A DNA stretch of 64,000 nt from Bacteroidales bacterium (GTDB taxonomy: Bacteria > Bacteroidota > Bacteroidia > Bacteroidales > P3). Positions within the stretch are counted from its first letter, which is position 1. Every line of letters starts with the position of its first letter. Shown in pieces: positions 35,539 to 45,292 of this stretch. Where the stretch lies: positions 32,195 through 96,194 of the forward strand of contig JAFVBC010000018.1 in the NCBI GenBank assembly GCA_017480185.1, given 5' to 3'. The position numbers and the translations under genes are program-made. The notes under the pieces were generated by a model. It did no database searches. It saw nothing but the letters and a program-made list of their open reading frames with translations, and was not told the DNA's origin.

Positions 35539-37206
35539 TCATCGAATAGATGTCCCGTGGCAGAAAAAGTCGTTGCATGAGACGTTGACCACACTATCGG
35601 CCAAGCGGCACACCGACAGCGTGTCGTTCCCACCTATGCGTTGCAGTCGTCCAAGCACATCGGGCAACGCCTCAAACTTTTCTTCAAAGGCCGCATCCTC
35701 TATAAGCACATAATCAAAAGGTTGCGAAAGCACGTAGTTTGCCACACTATCAATGGCCCACATCACAGCCAAACATTGACGATTCATCATGCAAGCTGGA
35801 GTGTTTTGCGGATAGGCCAAAAGAGTAACAAGTCGCACATCGGTATTGTCAACGCCACAACTGCGCAACAAGCGGTTAGCCGATTTGTAGTTGACGGCTG
35901 TTTGCAACGATGGTAGCCCATCTGTGCGCCGCGTGCGCTGCATATTTGTAGCATCTTTTACCATCATGAACGATGCGCCGATCAGTATCAGTCCCACCAC
36001 CATAGCTACCCCACTGCCCTGCACTCGTGGCAAACGCGACAGTGAAAGAGCAAACAAGAACACCACAGGCAGAAACATACTATCGAGAAAATAATAGTCG
36101 TGGTCGTGAAATTGCACGAACATGGCCCCCACAAAAAGCAGTTCACCAAACAGCCAAATGGCCAATAGCCACCACAGCGAGAGTTTTTGCCTTTGTGGTT
36201 TTACACCCTTATTTCGACCGACAAAAGCCATCACTAACGCTCCGACTACAACAATGATAAGTAGCCAGTAGTGAGCACGTGTGAAATAATGATACTTCCA
36301 CCCGTTGTTCACCGCCTGCCAAACCCACTGCACCTGTTCCCAGTCGCGTGGCAACATCAGTCGGCCGAGGAAAAGCGAACCGTATTCGTGTCGCAAATGT
36401 GCGCTCCACAATTGCCATGCAGCAAATAATATCACCGCTACAGCGTAGGGCAACCAAGCTCGGCGCAACGAAGCCTCGCCCCTAAAAATGCGCAACAAGT
36501 GAAAGGCAGCCACCGCTACCCACAACACAGCCATCGAGGTTCGCATCATTGTTGCCAGCGTCAGCAACGCCACAGCCACAGGCAAAGCCACCCTTTTCCC
36601 ACCAGCCGAACGCACCTCGACGCAGTAGGCCAACAGGCCACCCATGGCACAAGCCAGTGATGGTGCTGTGGGCAAAAAAGAGGCACTATAGTATGCAAAC
36701 GACGGAGCTGTGGCAGCAAACAATGCCACCAACATGGCTTTCCACGCCGATTGTGCTACAATAAAAGCCACACCATACAGTGCCCATAGACCACCGACAA
36801 CAACCAGTAATGTGAACAATCTAAACACCCACGGCTGGTTGGTACCCAGCAGTCTCATAAACCACGACACCAGCCAGTGGTGCAGTGGCAAATCGCATGC
36901 CGTAACGGTCGACAATGGCTGCTGAAAGTCAAGCTGCTGTTTATTGAAAATCATTGTCTCGGGATGCAAAATATCGCCCCCGTTGTGCAAAAAACCCAGT
37001 GCAAGCGAATAGTTGTCGGCCTGCGCCCAAGCATGTACATAGGCAGGAGGCTCGTTCAGGTGGCGCACATTGAGGCACACAGCCACAACGGCCACCACGA
37101 CCAATGCAACAATGTGCCCACGCCAACCATGATTGGTGGCACAAAACTCACGCCATTTTACCAATGCCTGGCAACCTCCATCCATCAAAGTTTCAGCGCG
37201 TTTCAA
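35539..37206 (-). CDS. GT39-like membrane glycosyltransferase / hypothetical membrane protein
   Basis: 555 residues with about 11-12 membrane helices. After helix 1 the loop reads HAWAQADNYSLALGFLHNGGDILHP, and further on CDLPLHHWLVSWFMRLLG, in the positions where GT-C (PMT/ArnT) transferases have their catalytic Asp and the second-loop motif. The C-terminal 110 residues are soluble. I call it GT39-like with moderate confidence. Its start overlaps the stop of the iron-containing alcohol dehydrogenase gene upstream by ATGA, an unexpected functional pairing. It probably acts on lipid-linked sugars in the envelope. Confidence 0.65.
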   Translation of the reverse strand: MKRAETLMDGGCQALVKWREFCATNHGWRGHIVALVVVAVVAVCLNVRHLNEPPAYVHAWAQADNYSLALGFLHNGGDILHPETMIFNKQQLDFQQPLSTVTACDLPLHHWLVSWFMRLLGTNQPWVFRLFTLLVVVGGLWALYGVAFIVAQSAWKAMLVALFAATAPSFAYYSASFLPTAPSLACAMGGLLAYCVEVRSAGGKRVALPVAVALLTLATMMRTSMAVLWVAVAAFHLLRIFRGEASLRRAWLPYAVAVILFAAWQLWSAHLRHEYGSLFLGRLMLPRDWEQVQWVWQAVNNGWKYHYFTRAHYWLLIIVVVGALVMAFVGRNKGVKPQRQKLSLWWLLAIWLFGELLFVGAMFVQFHDHDYYFLDSMFLPVVFLFALSLSRLPRVQGSGVAMVVGLILIGASFMMVKDATNMQRTRRTDGLPSLQTAVNYKSANRLLRSCGVDNTDVRLVTLLAYPQNTPACMMNRQCLAVMWAIDSVANYVLSQPFDYVLIEDAAFEEKFEALPDVLGRLQRIGGNDTLSVCRLADSVVNVSCNDFFCHGTSIR

Positions 37207-38369
37207 AGACTCTGACGGAGAATATTTATCACTTCGTCGCGAGTGAGATGTCGATAGCCAGCAGGCAACAAGAATGTGCTGTCGGCAATGGCTGGAATAT
37301 TCTGCTCCGTAACGCCCAGTTCGGCGCTATGCATTGACACACCAACTTCGCGCATCCAAGCCTCAAGAGCCAGCAGCCCATCGTTAGCCACCTGCTCGTC
37401 GGTCTTGCCAGCGGGGTCGACATCCCATACCACCTTTGCAAAACGCACAAACTTGTGCAACCCATCGTGCATGATAAACCTATAATAGGGCAATGATACA
37501 GCCGAGAGCGTCATGCCATGGGTAGCATCGGTGTGGGCACCAATGGCTTGGCCTATCATGTGCACCATCCAGTCGCCGCCCTTACCACACTTGAGCAGCG
37601 TGTTCAATGCCCACGTGGCAGTCCACATTATGTTCGAGCGTGCCTCGTAGTTGCGAGGGTCGCGCACAGCAATGCGACTGCTGTGAATCAACGACCGCAT
37701 CAGTCCCTCGGCAATATAGTCGGTGGTGTAGTCGCCATCGCCAGCAAAATATTGCTCCATTATGTGGCTCATAATGTCGAATACTCCAGCCACCATCTGA
37801 CGTTGTGGCACGGTGAAGGTAAACTCTGGATTGAGGATAGTGAAGCGGGGGAACACATCGTCGCGAAACACCTTGCCTATCTTCATGCCCTCGGCGTGGT
37901 TTGTTATCACGCTGCCACCATTCATTTCGCTCCCGGTACCCACCATGGTGAGCACCACGCCCACTGGCACAATGGGGCACGATGGGTTTTCTTGTCGCAC
38001 ATAGTACTTTTGCCATGGGTCTTCATCACAATAGGCCGACACACTGACACCCTTGGCATAGTCGACAGTAGAGCCACCACCAACAGCCAATATCAAGTCT
38101 ACCTTATTGTCGCGCACTTTTGCAGCACCCTCTCTCAATTTCTCAATCGTGGGGTTAGGCATCACACCACCATCGTCAACCACCGTTTTCCCTGCAGCCT
38201 GCAACACCTGCATCACGTTGTCGTAAATGCCGTTGCGCTTTATCGACCCACCTCCATAGCAAAGCATCACCGTTTGCCCAAACGCTTCAACCTCCTTCTT
38301 TAGCGACTCCATGGCTTTCTGCCCAAAATATAGATGAGTGGGATTGCTGTATCTAAAATTTCCTTCCAT
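37203..38369 (-). CDS. iron-containing alcohol dehydrogenase (BdhA/YqhD type)
   Basis: 388 residues from the ATG at 38369 (the in-frame ATG at 38408 would add 13 lysine-rich residues). It begins FRYSNPTHLYFGQKAMESL, has the NAD(P)-binding GGGSIKRNGIYD and AVGGGSTVDYAKGV, and metal-binding positions in VFDIMSHIMEQYF and AIGAHTDATHGMTLS (His residues). The GGGS followed by YDxV-type N-terminus matches the NADPH-dependent butanol dehydrogenase/YqhD branch, which reduces aldehydes. It heads a two-gene unit with a glycosyltransferase. The physiological substrate is unknown. Confidence 0.9.
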   Translation of the reverse strand: MEGNFRYSNPTHLYFGQKAMESLKKEVEAFGQTVMLCYGGGSIKRNGIYDNVMQVLQAAGKTVVDDGGVMPNPTIEKLREGAAKVRDNKVDLILAVGGGSTVDYAKGVSVSAYCDEDPWQKYYVRQENPSCPIVPVGVVLTMVGTGSEMNGGSVITNHAEGMKIGKVFRDDVFPRFTILNPEFTFTVPQRQMVAGVFDIMSHIMEQYFAGDGDYTTDYIAEGLMRSLIHSSRIAVRDPRNYEARSNIMWTATWALNTLLKCGKGGDWMVHMIGQAIGAHTDATHGMTLSAVSLPYYRFIMHDGLHKFVRFAKVVWDVDPAGKTDEQVANDGLLALEAWMREVGVSMHSAELGVTEQNIPAIADSTFLLPAGYRHLTRDEVINILRQSL

Positions 38370-38433
38370 AAATGTTGATTTATAATTTTTTACATCCTTT
38401 TTAGTCAAAAGCCTTCGCTTTTGCCCAATAATG

Positions 38434-38441
38434 CAAATATA
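38434..38441 (-). promoter_or_regulatory. -7 promoter box TATATTTG for the alcohol dehydrogenase unit
   Basis: CAAATATA on the plus strand, followed on the coding strand by C; 64 bp upstream of the ATG at 38369. Confidence 0.55.
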
Positions 38442-38547
38442 AACATTTTTCCAAAAATATTAGCATGCTGATAATCAAGCACTTGCATCTTTAGCCATCA
38501 CCCACAGCAAAGTCCCTGATTATCAGTATCATATAGGGACCATCTCC

Positions 38548-38581
38548 CTATCAAGTCCTTATCAAGTCCCTATCAAGTCCC
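38548..38581. repeat. three tandem 11-bp units, copy E7 (half-element)
   Basis: CTATCAAGTCC, TTATCAAGTCC and CTATCAAGTCC at 38548-38558, 38559-38569 and 38570-38580. These are the flanking-type units of the palindromic family without the GTTCTTCAGTC core. They lie in the divergent gap between the alcohol dehydrogenase and ugd genes; the rest of the 38370-38718 gap shows only the promoter and a weak imperfect hairpin near 38587-38622. Confidence 0.75.
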
Positions 38582-38718
38582 AACATGCCCCAACCAATGC
38601 AGGCGATGATAGGTTGGTGGGGCGAAGAACGTGCGTTGAAAACATAAATGCAGAGGCTGCACAATATAAAAAGGACATGTGCGTTAAAGCAGTGTTTTTC
38701 TATAAAAAAGAGGAGAAA

Positions 38719-39963
38719 ATGGGAAAAATAGCAGTAGCCGGCACAGGGTATGTCGGCATGTCGATAGCCACATTGCTGGCGCAACACAACGACGTAATGG
38801 CGGTGGACGTTGTAGAGGAGCGTGTTGACATGGTCAACCGTCGTCGCTCGCCCATACAAGACAACGAGATTGAAGACTACCTTGCCAACCGTAAGTTGTC
38901 GCTCCGCGCCACAACCAACTGGGAGCAGGGCTATGCAGGAGCAGAGTTTGTGGTGATTGCTGCACCAACCAACTACGACAGCACTCGCAACACGTTCGAC
39001 ACCAGCGCGGTTGAGGACGTGGTGAGCAAGGTGATGCAGGTAAATCCATCGGCTACGATGGTCATCAAAAGCACCGTCCCCGTGGGTTATACCGCCCATT
39101 TGAAGCAACAACTGGGGTGCCAAAACATGATGTTTGCCCCCGAATTTCTGCGCGAAAGTAAAGCCCTCTACGACAATCTCTACCCCAGTCGCATCATCGT
39201 GGGCTACGATCATACCAACCCCACGCTGGCCGAGCGCGCAAAGGCTTTTGCCGACTTGCTGCTGCAAGGAGCAGAAAAACACGATGCCCCAGTGCTATAC
39301 ATGGGTTCAACCGAAGCCGAAGCAGTGAAACTGTTTGCCAACACCTATCTGGCATTGCGCGTGAGCTACTTTAACGAGCTCGACACCTATGCCGAAATGA
39401 AGGGACTCAACACACAGCAAATCATAGACGGTGTGTGCCTTGACCCACGTATCGGCACCCACTACAACAACCCCTCGTTTGGCTATGGTGGCTACTGCTT
39501 GCCCAAAGACACCAAACAACTTTTGGCAAACTATGCCGACGTACCCGAAGAGTTGATACGTGCCATTGTGGAGAGCAACCGCACACGCAAGGACTTTATA
39601 GCCAATCAGGTGTTGAAAAAGGCAGGTTACTACACCTACTACGACTCCAATAACAACTGGAGCAGCCGTAGCGAGCATGAGTGCATTATTGGCGTGTATA
39701 GGCTCACCATGAAGAGCGGTAGCGACAACTTCCGCCAAAGCAGCATTCAAGGTGTTATGAAACGCATAAAAGCCAAGGGAGCAAAGGTGATAATCTACGA
39801 GCCATCGTTGCCCGACGGCACCACGTTCTTTGGCAGCATCGTGGTTAACGACCTTGACCGTTTCAAGCGCGAAAGCCAAGCCATACTGGCAAACCGCTAC
39901 GATAGTTGCCTTGACGACGTGAAAGAAAAGGTCTACACCCGCGATATCTTTAACCGCGACTAA
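38719..39963 (+). CDS. ugd: UDP-glucose 6-dehydrogenase
   Basis: 414 residues. ATG 38719 follows AGGAG by a few bases, one of the few Shine-Dalgarno-like sites in this window, and puts the fold start [20 protein letters not shown] at the N-terminus; the in-frame ATG at 38614 is rejected. Other hallmarks: [39 protein letters not shown], and [15 protein letters not shown] with the catalytic Cys. It oxidises UDP-glucose to UDP-glucuronate for capsule or LPS sugars. rmlB follows after 61 bp, forming a nucleotide-sugar cluster. Confidence 0.93.
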   Translation: MGKIAVAGTGYVGMSIATLLAQHNDVMAVDVVEERVDMVNRRRSPIQDNEIEDYLANRKLSLRATTNWEQGYAGAEFVVIAAPTNYDSTRNTFDTSAVEDVVSKVMQVNPSATMVIKSTVPVGYTAHLKQQLGCQNMMFAPEFLRESKALYDNLYPSRIIVGYDHTNPTLAERAKAFADLLLQGAEKHDAPVLYMGSTEAEAVKLFANTYLALRVSYFNELDTYAEMKGLNTQQIIDGVCLDPRIGTHYNNPSFGYGGYCLPKDTKQLLANYADVPEELIRAIVESNRTRKDFIANQVLKKAGYYTYYDSNNNWSSRSEHECIIGVYRLTMKSGSDNFRQSSIQGVMKRIKAKGAKVIIYEPSLPDGTTFFGSIVVNDLDRFKRESQAILANRYDSCLDDVKEKVYTRDIFNRD

Positions 39964-40024
39964 ACATTTCGTTTCCTCAAGAAATCCCACTTCTTAAACC
40001 AATCATCAAAACACACACATTAAC

Positions 40025-41119
40025 ATGAATATCATGATTACCGGCGGAGCCGGATTTATAGGCAATCACGTGGTGAGATTGTTCGTCAACAAATATCCGC
40101 AACACCGCATTGTGTGCGCTGATAAACTGACCTACGCTGGCAATTTGGCCAATCTTGCCGATGTTGAGCACCGCGAAAACTACTGCTTTGAGCATGTGGA
40201 TATATGCGACTTTGACAGCATTGTGGCACTGATGCGCAAGCATAACATCGACGGCATCATACACCTGGCAGCCGAAAGCCACGTCGACCGCAGCATCAAA
40301 GATCCTTTCACCTTTGCCCAAACCAACGTGATGGGGACACTCAGTCTGCTGCAAGCGGCCAACATGTGCTGGCAAGGCAACTACGAGGGTAAACGATTCT
40401 ACCACATTAGTACCGACGAAGTATACGGTGCGTTGCAGATGGACAACCCCCAAGGTGGCAATGAACCCGGTGGCGGTCCCTGGGGAACTGCGTTCTTCAC
40501 CGAGCAAACACCATATCATCCTCACAGTCCTTATAGCGCCGCCAAAGCCAGTAGCGACCATTTTGTGCGCGCTTTCCACGACACCTATGGTATGCCCACC
40601 TTGATAAGCAATTGCTCAAACAACTACGGTCCTTACCAATTTCCCGAAAAGCTAATACCATTGTTTATCAACAATATCCGTCATCGTCGTCCTCTGCCAG
40701 TATATGGCAAAGGTGAAAACGTACGCGACTGGCTGTTTGTTGAAGACCATGCTCGTGCCATTGACCTCATTTTTCATGAGGGGCGCGTGGGCGACACCTA
40801 CAATATTGGTGGCTTTAACGAATGGAAAAACATTGATCTAATAAAGGTTCTAATACGCACCGTCGACCGTCTGCTTGGGCGTGCCGATGGCGAAGACGAC
40901 AACCTAATAACATTTGTAACCGACCGTGCCGGACACGATATGCGCTATGCTATTGACAGTCGTAAACTTAAGACCGAGTTGGGATGGCAACCCTCACTGC
41001 AATTTGAGGAGGGTATTGAGCGTACCGTCAAATGGTATCTTGAGAATCAAGCATGGATGGATAACATCACCAGTGGCGAATACATGAAATACTACCAAGA
41101 AATGTACGCCAACCGATAA
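40025..41119 (+). CDS. rmlB: dTDP-glucose 4,6-dehydratase
   Basis: 364 residues. The NAD-binding start MITGGAGFIGNHVVRLF is followed by DKLTYAGNLANL, AAESHVDRSI, the catalytic STDEVYG, and YSAAKASSDHFVRAF with the Tyr-Lys pair. NCSNNYGPYQFPEKLIPL and VRDWLFVEDH are specific to RmlB over other SDR epimerases. It makes dTDP-4-keto-6-deoxyglucose, the precursor of rhamnose and other deoxysugars. rmlA, rmlC and rmlD are not nearby. The next gene starts 12 bp later. Confidence 0.92.
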   Translation: MNIMITGGAGFIGNHVVRLFVNKYPQHRIVCADKLTYAGNLANLADVEHRENYCFEHVDICDFDSIVALMRKHNIDGIIHLAAESHVDRSIKDPFTFAQTNVMGTLSLLQAANMCWQGNYEGKRFYHISTDEVYGALQMDNPQGGNEPGGGPWGTAFFTEQTPYHPHSPYSAAKASSDHFVRAFHDTYGMPTLISNCSNNYGPYQFPEKLIPLFINNIRHRRPLPVYGKGENVRDWLFVEDHARAIDLIFHEGRVGDTYNIGGFNEWKNIDLIKVLIRTVDRLLGRADGEDDNLITFVTDRAGHDMRYAIDSRKLKTELGWQPSLQFEEGIERTVKWYLENQAWMDNITSGEYMKYYQEMYANR

Positions 41120-41131
41120 GACCTATCGCCG

Positions 41132-43387
41132 ATGAGGAACATAATATTCGACTTTGGCAACGTACTTGTGCGATGGCAACCAGAGGTTTTTTACGCCAAC
41201 TTGTTTGGCGACGAGGCTCGCAGTTGGTTCTTTCTACGCCACGTGGCCAACGCCGAATGGCGCAACACAATTGATGCTGGTGCCCCACAAGCCGAGTGTA
41301 TAGCCAGTTTGAAACAGAAATTTCCCGAGTACGCCGAAGCCATAGAGTGCTACAGGTCGAAGTGGGACGATATGTTGACGGGTGAAGTTGACGGCATGAG
41401 TGCGCTGATAGACGAACTAAAATGCATGCCCGACACAGCCATATATGGGCTTACCAACTGGAGCAGTGAGACTTTCCCCGATGCAAGAAAGCGTTTTCAA
41501 ATACTGCAAAAGATAGATCACTATGTAGTGAGTGGCGACGAGGGGCTTGTGAAACCCGATCCGAGGCTATTCCAAGTGCTATTAAACCGCTATCATCTTA
41601 AGCCCGAGGAGTGCATATTCATTGACGACAACGCTACCAACGTTGCATCAGCACGCGCACTGGGTATGCAGGGCATTGTGTTTTGTGGTGCCGAAAGTCT
41701 ACGAATGTCGCTGGGATTGTATCGGCATCTGACGCCTGAAGAAATACACAGCCTTGAAGCACAAGGCAACCGCAGCGGTGATTGGAGCGAAGTAACTGTT
41801 GCCTCAAGCACTTTCGCCATGCGTGATTGCCATCTGGAAGGACAAATATCGATTGGCAACAACTGCGTAATCACGGCCTCTAATCTCAAAGATTGCACAA
41901 TAGGAGACAATACAACCATCGAACGTTGTTCGCTGATAAGCAACATATCGATAGGCCACGACTGTAACATTGCAGGTGTCGGCGAATTATCGTTTAGCAC
42001 AGACGGGGTGAGTATAGCCGTGATGAACGAGAATGGCGGACGAAGTATTAGCCCCTTTAAGGGCATGACGGTGGGTGATGCCTACCTTTGGGCTCGGTTT
42101 CGCAACCGAAATAAATTGATGCAAAGGTTTGCCCAAATGTCATCATGCACTCGTGGTAGCATAGGCAACCATGTGAGCATTCGCAACGCCGTGGCATTGA
42201 TTGATGGCATTATTGCCGACAACTGTACGATTACCCATGGCGTAATAGCCGAACGTTTTGTATTGGGAGAGAATGTGAGGTTGGAGTTTGGCCTGCGGCT
42301 GAACGATAGCGTAGTGGGCGACAACAGCACTTTAGCACGTTGTGAGGTGGGGAATAGTATGATCTTTCCGTCTCACGAGCAACACCACAACAACTCGTTT
42401 CTCATAGCTGCACTCACAATGGGACAAAGCAATGTGGCTGCTGGTGCCACACTTGGGAGCAACCACAATGGCAGAACTGCCGATGGTGAGCTGCAAGCAG
42501 GACGTGGCTTTTGGCCTGCGCTGTGCAGTAGCGTCAAGCACTCGTCGCGCTTTGCATCATATACCCTGCTGGCTAAGGCCGACTATCCTCATGAACTGAA
42601 CATAACATTGCCATTCTCGTTGGTAAACAACAACACGAGAAAGAACCAACTTGAGGTGATGCCAGCCTATTGGTGGATGTACAATATGTATGCCCTACAC
42701 CGCAACATCACCAAATTTGCAGCTCGCGATAAACGCACATTAAAACGTCAACACATTGAGTTTTCGCCCTTTGCTCCCGATATTGCCGAAGAGATGCTTG
42801 TAGCAAGAGACTTGATTAGAATGTGGACGGAGCGGTCGTATAAAGATAATGGTGCGACCGAAGTCGTAGCCTATGGTATGGAACGTGGTAAGCGTAGAAC
42901 GATATTGCTTAAACCAGGCGAAGCATATCGCGCTTACAGGGAGATGCTTATTTACTATGCCATATCTGTTCTTACCAAACATTATGGCTCAAATCTTCCA
43001 CCTACAAACCTCGGTGATACCGATCGAGTGCAGAGGTGGGTCAACATTGGTGGACAGTTGATAGCTGGTAAGGACTTGGATGCCATGCTTGAAGACATAG
43101 AAAATGGCGTGCTTGACTCGTGGCAGGACATACACAATCGGCTGGATGCATTGTGGGGAGACTATCCATTGGCAAAGGTGCGACATGCCTATATGGTGTT
43201 GTGTGAACTGTTGCAACGGCGAAGCATTGACGAAACCGAATGGAACGGCCTCTTATCAGAGTATCGAACAATTCAACAACTGGTACGCGATCGCATAACA
43301 GAAAGTCGTCAAAAAGATGCCAACAACGAATTTCGCCACACTACATATTGGGATTCTGCCGAAATGGCAGCAGTATTGGGAGAGTAA
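41132..43387 (+). CDS. HAD hydrolase fused to DUF4954 (left-handed beta-helix) protein
   Basis: 751 residues. Residues 1-195 are a YihX-like HAD phosphatase: IIFDFGNVLVRW (nucleophile Asp7), YGLTNWSSETF (motif II), GLVKPDPRLF (Lys) and FIDDNATNV (motif IV). At about residue 196 a second module starts with LYRHLTPEEIHSLEAQG, which looks like the natural N-terminus of stand-alone DUF4954 proteins. It continues with hexapeptide repeats of a left-handed beta-helix (ISIGNNCVIT, TIGDNTTIERCSLISNISIG) as in acyl/nucleotidyl-transferases, plus a helical C-terminus. DUF4954 members are annotated as sugar-nucleotide pyrophosphorylase-related. A linked phosphatase suggests consecutive steps on a sugar phosphate; that is inference. 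Cotranscribed with rmlB. Confidence 0.8.
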   Translation: MRNIIFDFGNVLVRWQPEVFYANLFGDEARSWFFLRHVANAEWRNTIDAGAPQAECIASLKQKFPEYAEAIECYRSKWDDMLTGEVDGMSALIDELKCMPDTAIYGLTNWSSETFPDARKRFQILQKIDHYVVSGDEGLVKPDPRLFQVLLNRYHLKPEECIFIDDNATNVASARALGMQGIVFCGAESLRMSLGLYRHLTPEEIHSLEAQGNRSGDWSEVTVASSTFAMRDCHLEGQISIGNNCVITASNLKDCTIGDNTTIERCSLISNISIGHDCNIAGVGELSFSTDGVSIAVMNENGGRSISPFKGMTVGDAYLWARFRNRNKLMQRFAQMSSCTRGSIGNHVSIRNAVALIDGIIADNCTITHGVIAERFVLGENVRLEFGLRLNDSVVGDNSTLARCEVGNSMIFPSHEQHHNNSFLIAALTMGQSNVAAGATLGSNHNGRTADGELQAGRGFWPALCSSVKHSSRFASYTLLAKADYPHELNITLPFSLVNNNTRKNQLEVMPAYWWMYNMYALHRNITKFAARDKRTLKRQHIEFSPFAPDIAEEMLVARDLIRMWTERSYKDNGATEVVAYGMERGKRRTILLKPGEAYRAYREMLIYYAISVLTKHYGSNLPPTNLGDTDRVQRWVNIGGQLIAGKDLDAMLEDIENGVLDSWQDIHNRLDALWGDYPLAKVRHAYMVLCELLQRRSIDETEWNGLLSEYRTIQQLVRDRITESRQKDANNEFRHTTYWDSAEMAAVLGE

Positions 43388-43401
43388 ATGTGCATAAAGA
43401 A

Positions 43402-44067
43402 ATGCTGAATAAACCGCAATTGAACACAAGACAAGTTGCCCACCACGTACTTTTTTTACGGTGTATGTTGAGCATGGCTTTAATCTTTGCCACCGTTTTC
43501 CACGTTCAAGCTCAAAACAGATTTGATGCAATTGCATTTGTTGGCATGAATATGAGCCAAATAGATGGCGATGGTGCAGGCAACTATAACCACATTGGTC
43601 TGCATGCTGGTATAGGAACAACATTTAGCATAGATGCTGATGGTCTGTCGCCGTGGCGTATCGGTATTGCCGTAGGATTCAGTCAGAAAGGCTCTTACAT
43701 CGAAGCCTCAAATCGTCAGTTATCGGCAAACTACGTGGAAATACCAATTAGCGTAGGCTATACTGCCCTCAACGGTCAATTAAGGCTATCTACAGGTATC
43801 GCACCTGCACTGCTTGTGGGGGCAAGTGTTACCAATAACGGTATTGATGACAGGGCATCATCTGACAATTTTAAGAAAGTTGATGCTTTGCCATTCTTCG
43901 TATATGCCACCTATTTTCTCAGCCACCACTGGGGAGTTGGGGCTCAGTGGCAGACATCGATGCTTAGCATTACAAAACAGAATGGTAGTGGGACATATAG
44001 AATTTGGAGAGAGAACAAAGGCGCTTTCAATAGACTTTTCTCGCTACATTTAGCTTATAAATTCTAA
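43402..44067 (+). CDS. small outer-membrane beta-barrel protein (PorT-like family)
   Basis: 222 residues from ATG 43402; GTG 43390 is an alternative four codons earlier. After a long N-region a signal peptide is visible (MLSMALIFATVFHVQAQ), then alternating beta strands (FDAIAFVGMNMSQIDGDG, WRIGIAVGFSQKGSYIEA, YVEIPISVGYTAL) ending with LFSLHLAYKF, whose terminal Phe is typical of outer-membrane barrels. This fits the 8-stranded OMP_b-brl_2/PorT-like family. Function not known. It lies 14 bp after the HAD-DUF4954 gene and 2 bp before the thioesterase gene. Confidence 0.7.
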   Translation: MLNKPQLNTRQVAHHVLFLRCMLSMALIFATVFHVQAQNRFDAIAFVGMNMSQIDGDGAGNYNHIGLHAGIGTTFSIDADGLSPWRIGIAVGFSQKGSYIEASNRQLSANYVEIPISVGYTALNGQLRLSTGIAPALLVGASVTNNGIDDRASSDNFKKVDALPFFVYATYFLSHHWGVGAQWQTSMLSITKQNGSGTYRIWRENKGAFNRLFSLHLAYKF

Positions 44068-44069
44068 TA

Positions 44070-44486
44070 ATGAAAGATTTAACCTCGTTAGCAAAACAGA
44101 TTTTCTCCGCCGATAGGTATGCCACCGAACAAACATTTATTGAAATTGATAAGGTAGAGCAACACACCTGTCAATGTCGTTTTACGTTGAACCAGCAGTT
44201 ATGCAACGCCCTTGGAACCGTCATGGGCGGAGCTTTATTCACACTTGCCGACTTCGCCGTTGCCGTTGCTGCTAACACTGACGAGTACGAAAGCAACACG
44301 TTGCATTGGGTGTCGCTGAATGCAAATATTAACTACTTGGCACCAGCCAAAGAGGGAGTACTTGTTGCAACCGCATCAAGCGTTCATCATGGTCGTAGCA
44401 CCGCCCTATATCGCACAACTATAACCCGTCAGACCGATGGACATATCGTGGCCATTGTAGAGACCACAATGATACATGCAAGGTAG
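44070..44486 (+). CDS. PaaI-type hotdog thioesterase
   Basis: 138 residues. Hotdog fold with the PaaI-type motif GTVMGGALFTLADFAVAVAAN (catalytic Asp in LAD) and a C-terminal TTMIHAR strand. Members hydrolyse aromatic or acyl-CoA thioesters. It starts 2 bp after the outer-membrane barrel gene and ends 13 bp from the convergent lpxA. The acyl substrate is not predictable; no phenylacetate genes are nearby. Confidence 0.85.
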   Translation: MKDLTSLAKQIFSADRYATEQTFIEIDKVEQHTCQCRFTLNQQLCNALGTVMGGALFTLADFAVAVAANTDEYESNTLHWVSLNANINYLAPAKEGVLVATASSVHHGRSTALYRTTITRQTDGHIVAIVETTMIHAR

Positions 44487-44499
44487 GTGGCTACCCCCA

Positions 44500-45288
44500 C
44501 TAATCGTTTTTCTTCATAAAAGCATAGCCCCTAAGAAGACCTGTGTTTGCATTACCAATGAATGCCAGCACCTGTTTGCCCTCGTCGGTATTACCGTAGT
44601 GTTCTTTCACCAACTCAACAGCATCTGACACTATAAGTCCTTTCTGGAAAATGTAGCGGTAGATGTCGGTGATGATATTGATACTTACGCGAGAGAATCC
44701 ACGGCGTTGCAAACCTAAAGAGTTAACACCGGCGTACTGTATGGGGTAGCGAGCGGCTTTAACAAAGGGCGGGATGTCCTTATCAATCAAGGCTCCTCCT
44801 TGAGTGATGACATGCGAACCTATGTGAATGAACTGCAAACAAGCAGTTTTTCCACCCAAAATGACATAGTCGCCCAAGATGACATGTCCAGCCAAAGTCG
44901 AGTTGTTGGCCAAAACACACATGTTTCCAACAACACAATCGTGTGCCACATGAACATAGGCCATAAGCAAGTTACCATTACCAATGACAGTTTTACCCGA
45001 GGCAGAGGTACCTCTATTTATGGTGCAGCACTCACGTATGGTGTTGTTATCTCCAATTTCAACGGTGGTATATTCGCCTGCAAATTTAAGATCCTGCGGC
45101 ACGGCTGCAATAACTGTCCCCGGAAAGATTTTGCAATTCTTGCCTATTCTCGCGCCAGGGAATATAGTTACATTGGGGCCAATCCAGGTATTGTCGCCAA
45201 TTTCGACATCCTCGCATATTGTTGTAAAATTGGAGATGGTTACTTTTTCGCCAATCTTTGCATCGGGATGCAGATCGTAAAGCTTCAT
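44500..45288 (-). CDS. lpxA: acyl-ACP--UDP-N-acetylglucosamine O-acyltransferase
   Basis: 262 residues, the E. coli length. Left-handed beta-helix hexapeptides run from residue 8 to 190 (TTICEDVEIGDNTWIGPN), with the catalytic His in MAYVHVAHDCVVGN and the C-terminal helical domain (SLGLQRRGFS). It adds a 3-hydroxyacyl chain to UDP-GlcNAc, the first step of lipid A. It directly follows lpxC (4 bp). In Bacteroides and relatives an lpxC-fabZ fusion precedes lpxA; here the fabZ part is absent. Confidence 0.95.
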   Translation of the reverse strand: MKLYDLHPDAKIGEKVTISNFTTICEDVEIGDNTWIGPNVTIFPGARIGKNCKIFPGTVIAAVPQDLKFAGEYTTVEIGDNNTIRECCTINRGTSASGKTVIGNGNLLMAYVHVAHDCVVGNMCVLANNSTLAGHVILGDYVILGGKTACLQFIHIGSHVITQGGALIDKDIPPFVKAARYPIQYAGVNSLGLQRRGFSRVSINIITDIYRYIFQKGLIVSDAVELVKEHYGNTDEGKQVLAFIGNANTGLLRGYAFMKKND

Positions 45289-45292
45289 ATCT

